From Streptomyces sp. NBC_00490 (GTDB lineage: Bacteria > Actinomycetota > Actinomycetes > Streptomycetales > Streptomycetaceae), in the NCBI RefSeq assembly GCF_036013645.1, contig NZ_CP107869.1, positions 5,332,001-5,396,000 on the forward strand: a stretch of DNA of 64,000 nucleotides, written 5' to 3'. The position numbers were made by a program, and so were the translations under genes. The notes beneath the pieces are model-generated. The model worked only from the letters and a program-made list of their open reading frames with translations. It ran no database searches and was not told the origin of the DNA. Position 1 is the first letter of the stretch. Each line of letters opens with the position of its first letter. Of the stretch, positions 62,757 to 64,000 are shown one piece after another.

Positions 62757-63850
62757 AACTTCCGGGCCATGACGCGATCGCCCGCCAGGCGGACGAACAT
62801 CTCGTGACCTATCGGGTGAAACTCCCGAGGAAAGTGGTGGAGCACCCGTTCCGGCAGGTCGCCAGGCGGGTGATCATGGCCTTGCTGCTCCTGGTGGGCA
62901 CGGCACTGATCGTGTACGCCGACCGCGGCGGTTACAGCGACAACTCCGACGGCTCCGTCGACCTCCTCGACGCCTTCTACTACGCGACCGTCTCCCTCTC
63001 CACCACCGGATACGGCGACATCACCCCGGTCAGTGACGCCGCCCGGCTCACCAACATCTTCCTCATCACGCCGATGCGTGTGCTGTTCCTGATCATCCTG
63101 GTCGGCACCACGCTCGAGGTCCTCACCGAACGCACCCGGGAGGAATGGCGCCTGAATCGCTGGAGGTCCACCTTGCGCGACCACACCGTTGTCGTCGGCT
63201 TCGGTACGAAGGGGCGCTCGGCGATCCAGACCGTCTGTGCGACGGGCCTCAAGAAGGAGCAGGTCGTCGTGGTCGACCCCAGCTCCAAGGTGATCGAGGC
63301 GGCCACGGCCGACGGCTACGCGGGGATCGTCGGCGACGCGACGCGCAGCGAGGTGCTGAAGCGGGCCGAGGTGCACAAGGCCCGGAAGATCATCATCGCG
63401 ACCCAGCGCGACGACACGGCGGTGCTGGTGACGCTGACGGCCCGGCAGCTCAACAAGGGCGCCAAGATCGTGGCCGCGGTGCGCGAGGAGGAGAACGCGC
63501 CGCTGCTGAAGCAGTCCGGCGCCGACGCGGTCATCACCAGTGCCAGTGCCGCCGGCCGACTGCTCGGGCTCTCCGTGCTGAGCCCGGCCGCCGGCATGGT
63601 GATGGAGGACCTCATCCAGCAGGGCACCGGGCTCGACATCATCGAACGGCCGGTCATAAAGGCCGAGGTGGGCAAGAAGCCGCGGGAGACGGAGGACCTG
63701 GTGGTGAGCGTCGTACGCGGGCACCGGGTGCTCGGATACGACGATGTGGCCGTCGGGACGCTGGAGCTGACGGACCGGCTGATCACCATCGTGCGGGCGA
63801 CGCCGGGCTCGCAGATCGCGCCCGACGTCCGCCCGCTTTCCCAGGACTGA
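62744..63850 (+). CDS. potassium channel with TrkA-N (RCK) domain
   Basis: A 368-residue channel. Two membrane helices flank the filter TTGYGDITP (FYYATVSLSTTGYGDI); the cytoplasmic RCK/TrkA-N domain starts VVVGFGTKGRSAIQTV and has a TrkA-C-like end. The filter TxGYGD indicates potassium selectivity. GTG 62744 and GTG 62753 are both possible starts; both lie in the parS site and overlap the moeA stop, and neither can be preferred with confidence. Confidence 0.9.
   Translation: MFHVKLPGHDAIARQADEHLVTYRVKLPRKVVEHPFRQVARRVIMALLLLVGTALIVYADRGGYSDNSDGSVDLLDAFYYATVSLSTTGYGDITPVSDAARLTNIFLITPMRVLFLIILVGTTLEVLTERTREEWRLNRWRSTLRDHTVVVGFGTKGRSAIQTVCATGLKKEQVVVVDPSSKVIEAATADGYAGIVGDATRSEVLKRAEVHKARKIIIATQRDDTAVLVTLTARQLNKGAKIVAAVREEENAPLLKQSGADAVITSASAAGRLLGLSVLSPAAGMVMEDLIQQGTGLDIIERPVIKAEVGKKPRETEDLVVSVVRGHRVLGYDDVAVGTLELTDRLITIVRATPGSQIAPDVRPLSQD
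62745..62760. promoter_or_regulatory. parS site at the moeA-channel junction
   Basis: TGTTTCACGTGAAACT contains the complete 14-bp parS core (62746-62759). It encodes the end of moeA and the start of the channel gene. Confidence 0.85.
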
Positions 63851-63863
63851 GACCCGCTGAGAC

Positions 63864-64000
63864 CTACTTCCTGTTGTAGAGCCGCATCGTGACGGGTCCG
63901 AAGACCGCCACGAACAGGCCCGCCCACCCCAGTGACCAGGCGATCTCGTCCGCGGGCCAGTCGCCCGCCATCAGTTCGCGGACGGCCGAGGAGAGATGGG
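63864..64000 (-). CDS. ABC-2 type transporter permease, C-terminal part
   Basis: Partial; only the last 45 or so codons are present, ending in TAG. The text (LMAGDWPADEIAWSLGWAGLFVAVFGPVTMRLYNRK) has a final membrane helix and a basic end like DrrB-type drug export permeases. The rest is outside the window, so the assignment rests on this short segment. Confidence 0.55.
   Translation of the reverse strand, partial: HLSSAVRELMAGDWPADEIAWSLGWAGLFVAVFGPVTMRLYNRK

Overview
High-GC DNA with GTG/TTG starts, abundant 1-4 base stop/start overlaps (TGATG, ATGA, GTGA), and actinobacterial gene order (recF-DUF721-gyrB-gyrA, crgA, a pknB/pbpA/rodA/pstP/fha cluster, class E sortases, DLW-39) place this window in a Streptomyces chromosome close to oriC. 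Everything is read from the sequence by eye; no database search was run.

Layout. 1-7225: end of recF, a DciA-like DUF721 gene, gyrB, gyrA, a DUF3566 membrane protein and tRNA-Ile(GAU). 7180-17927: an integrated element of about 10.7 kb bounded by identical 44-bp repeats (attL in the tRNA-Ile 3' part, attR at the far end). It has the gene set of a pSAM2-type actinomycete integrative and conjugative element (AICE): int, xis, repSA, small Spd-type and zinc-finger proteins, an FtsK-like TraSA translocase, a SCO3933-type regulator, a KorSA-like GntR repressor and a divergent Nudix (Pif-like) gene. Three copies of a 16-bp operator sit at the two regulated promoters. The right end (16.2-17.9 kb) is unusual: a 150-nt nested inverted repeat, an exact parS site, and a broken gene carrying a 44-codon piece resembling the DnaA Walker B region between two GCTAGC copies.

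18.0-30.9 kb: small conserved Streptomyces genes, a protein kinase, an HTH protein, tRNA-Ala(UGC), DUF5324, cyclophilin, a rhomboid protease, a DnaA-box cluster, crgA, a DUF881 protein, a pabA/trpG-type amidotransferase and three class E sortases. 30.9-39.5 kb: a remnant of a secreted-protein gene, then the leftward growth and division operon fhaA-fhaB-pstP-rodA-pbpA-pknB. 39.5-45.6 kb: tRNA-Leu(CAG), a divergent azoreductase/HxlR pair, DUF2252, a J-domain protein, a rhodanese and an acyl-CoA dehydrogenase.

45.7-60.4 kb: phenylacetate catabolism (paaABCDE leftward, paaN leftward, a paaH-like gene and a TetR regulator rightward) and a branched-chain 2-oxoacid dehydrogenase operon with a divergent Lrp regulator. 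A repeated ACCGNNCGNNCGGT motif links these promoters and fits PaaR. 60.5-64.0 kb: a MobA-like/DUF6457 fusion and moeA (molybdenum cofactor), a TrkA-N potassium channel whose start lies inside a parS site, and the C-terminus of a probable ABC-2 permease.

The most unusual material is the right end of the integrated element, where a fragment of a core replication gene, a centromere site and a large cruciform lie together.
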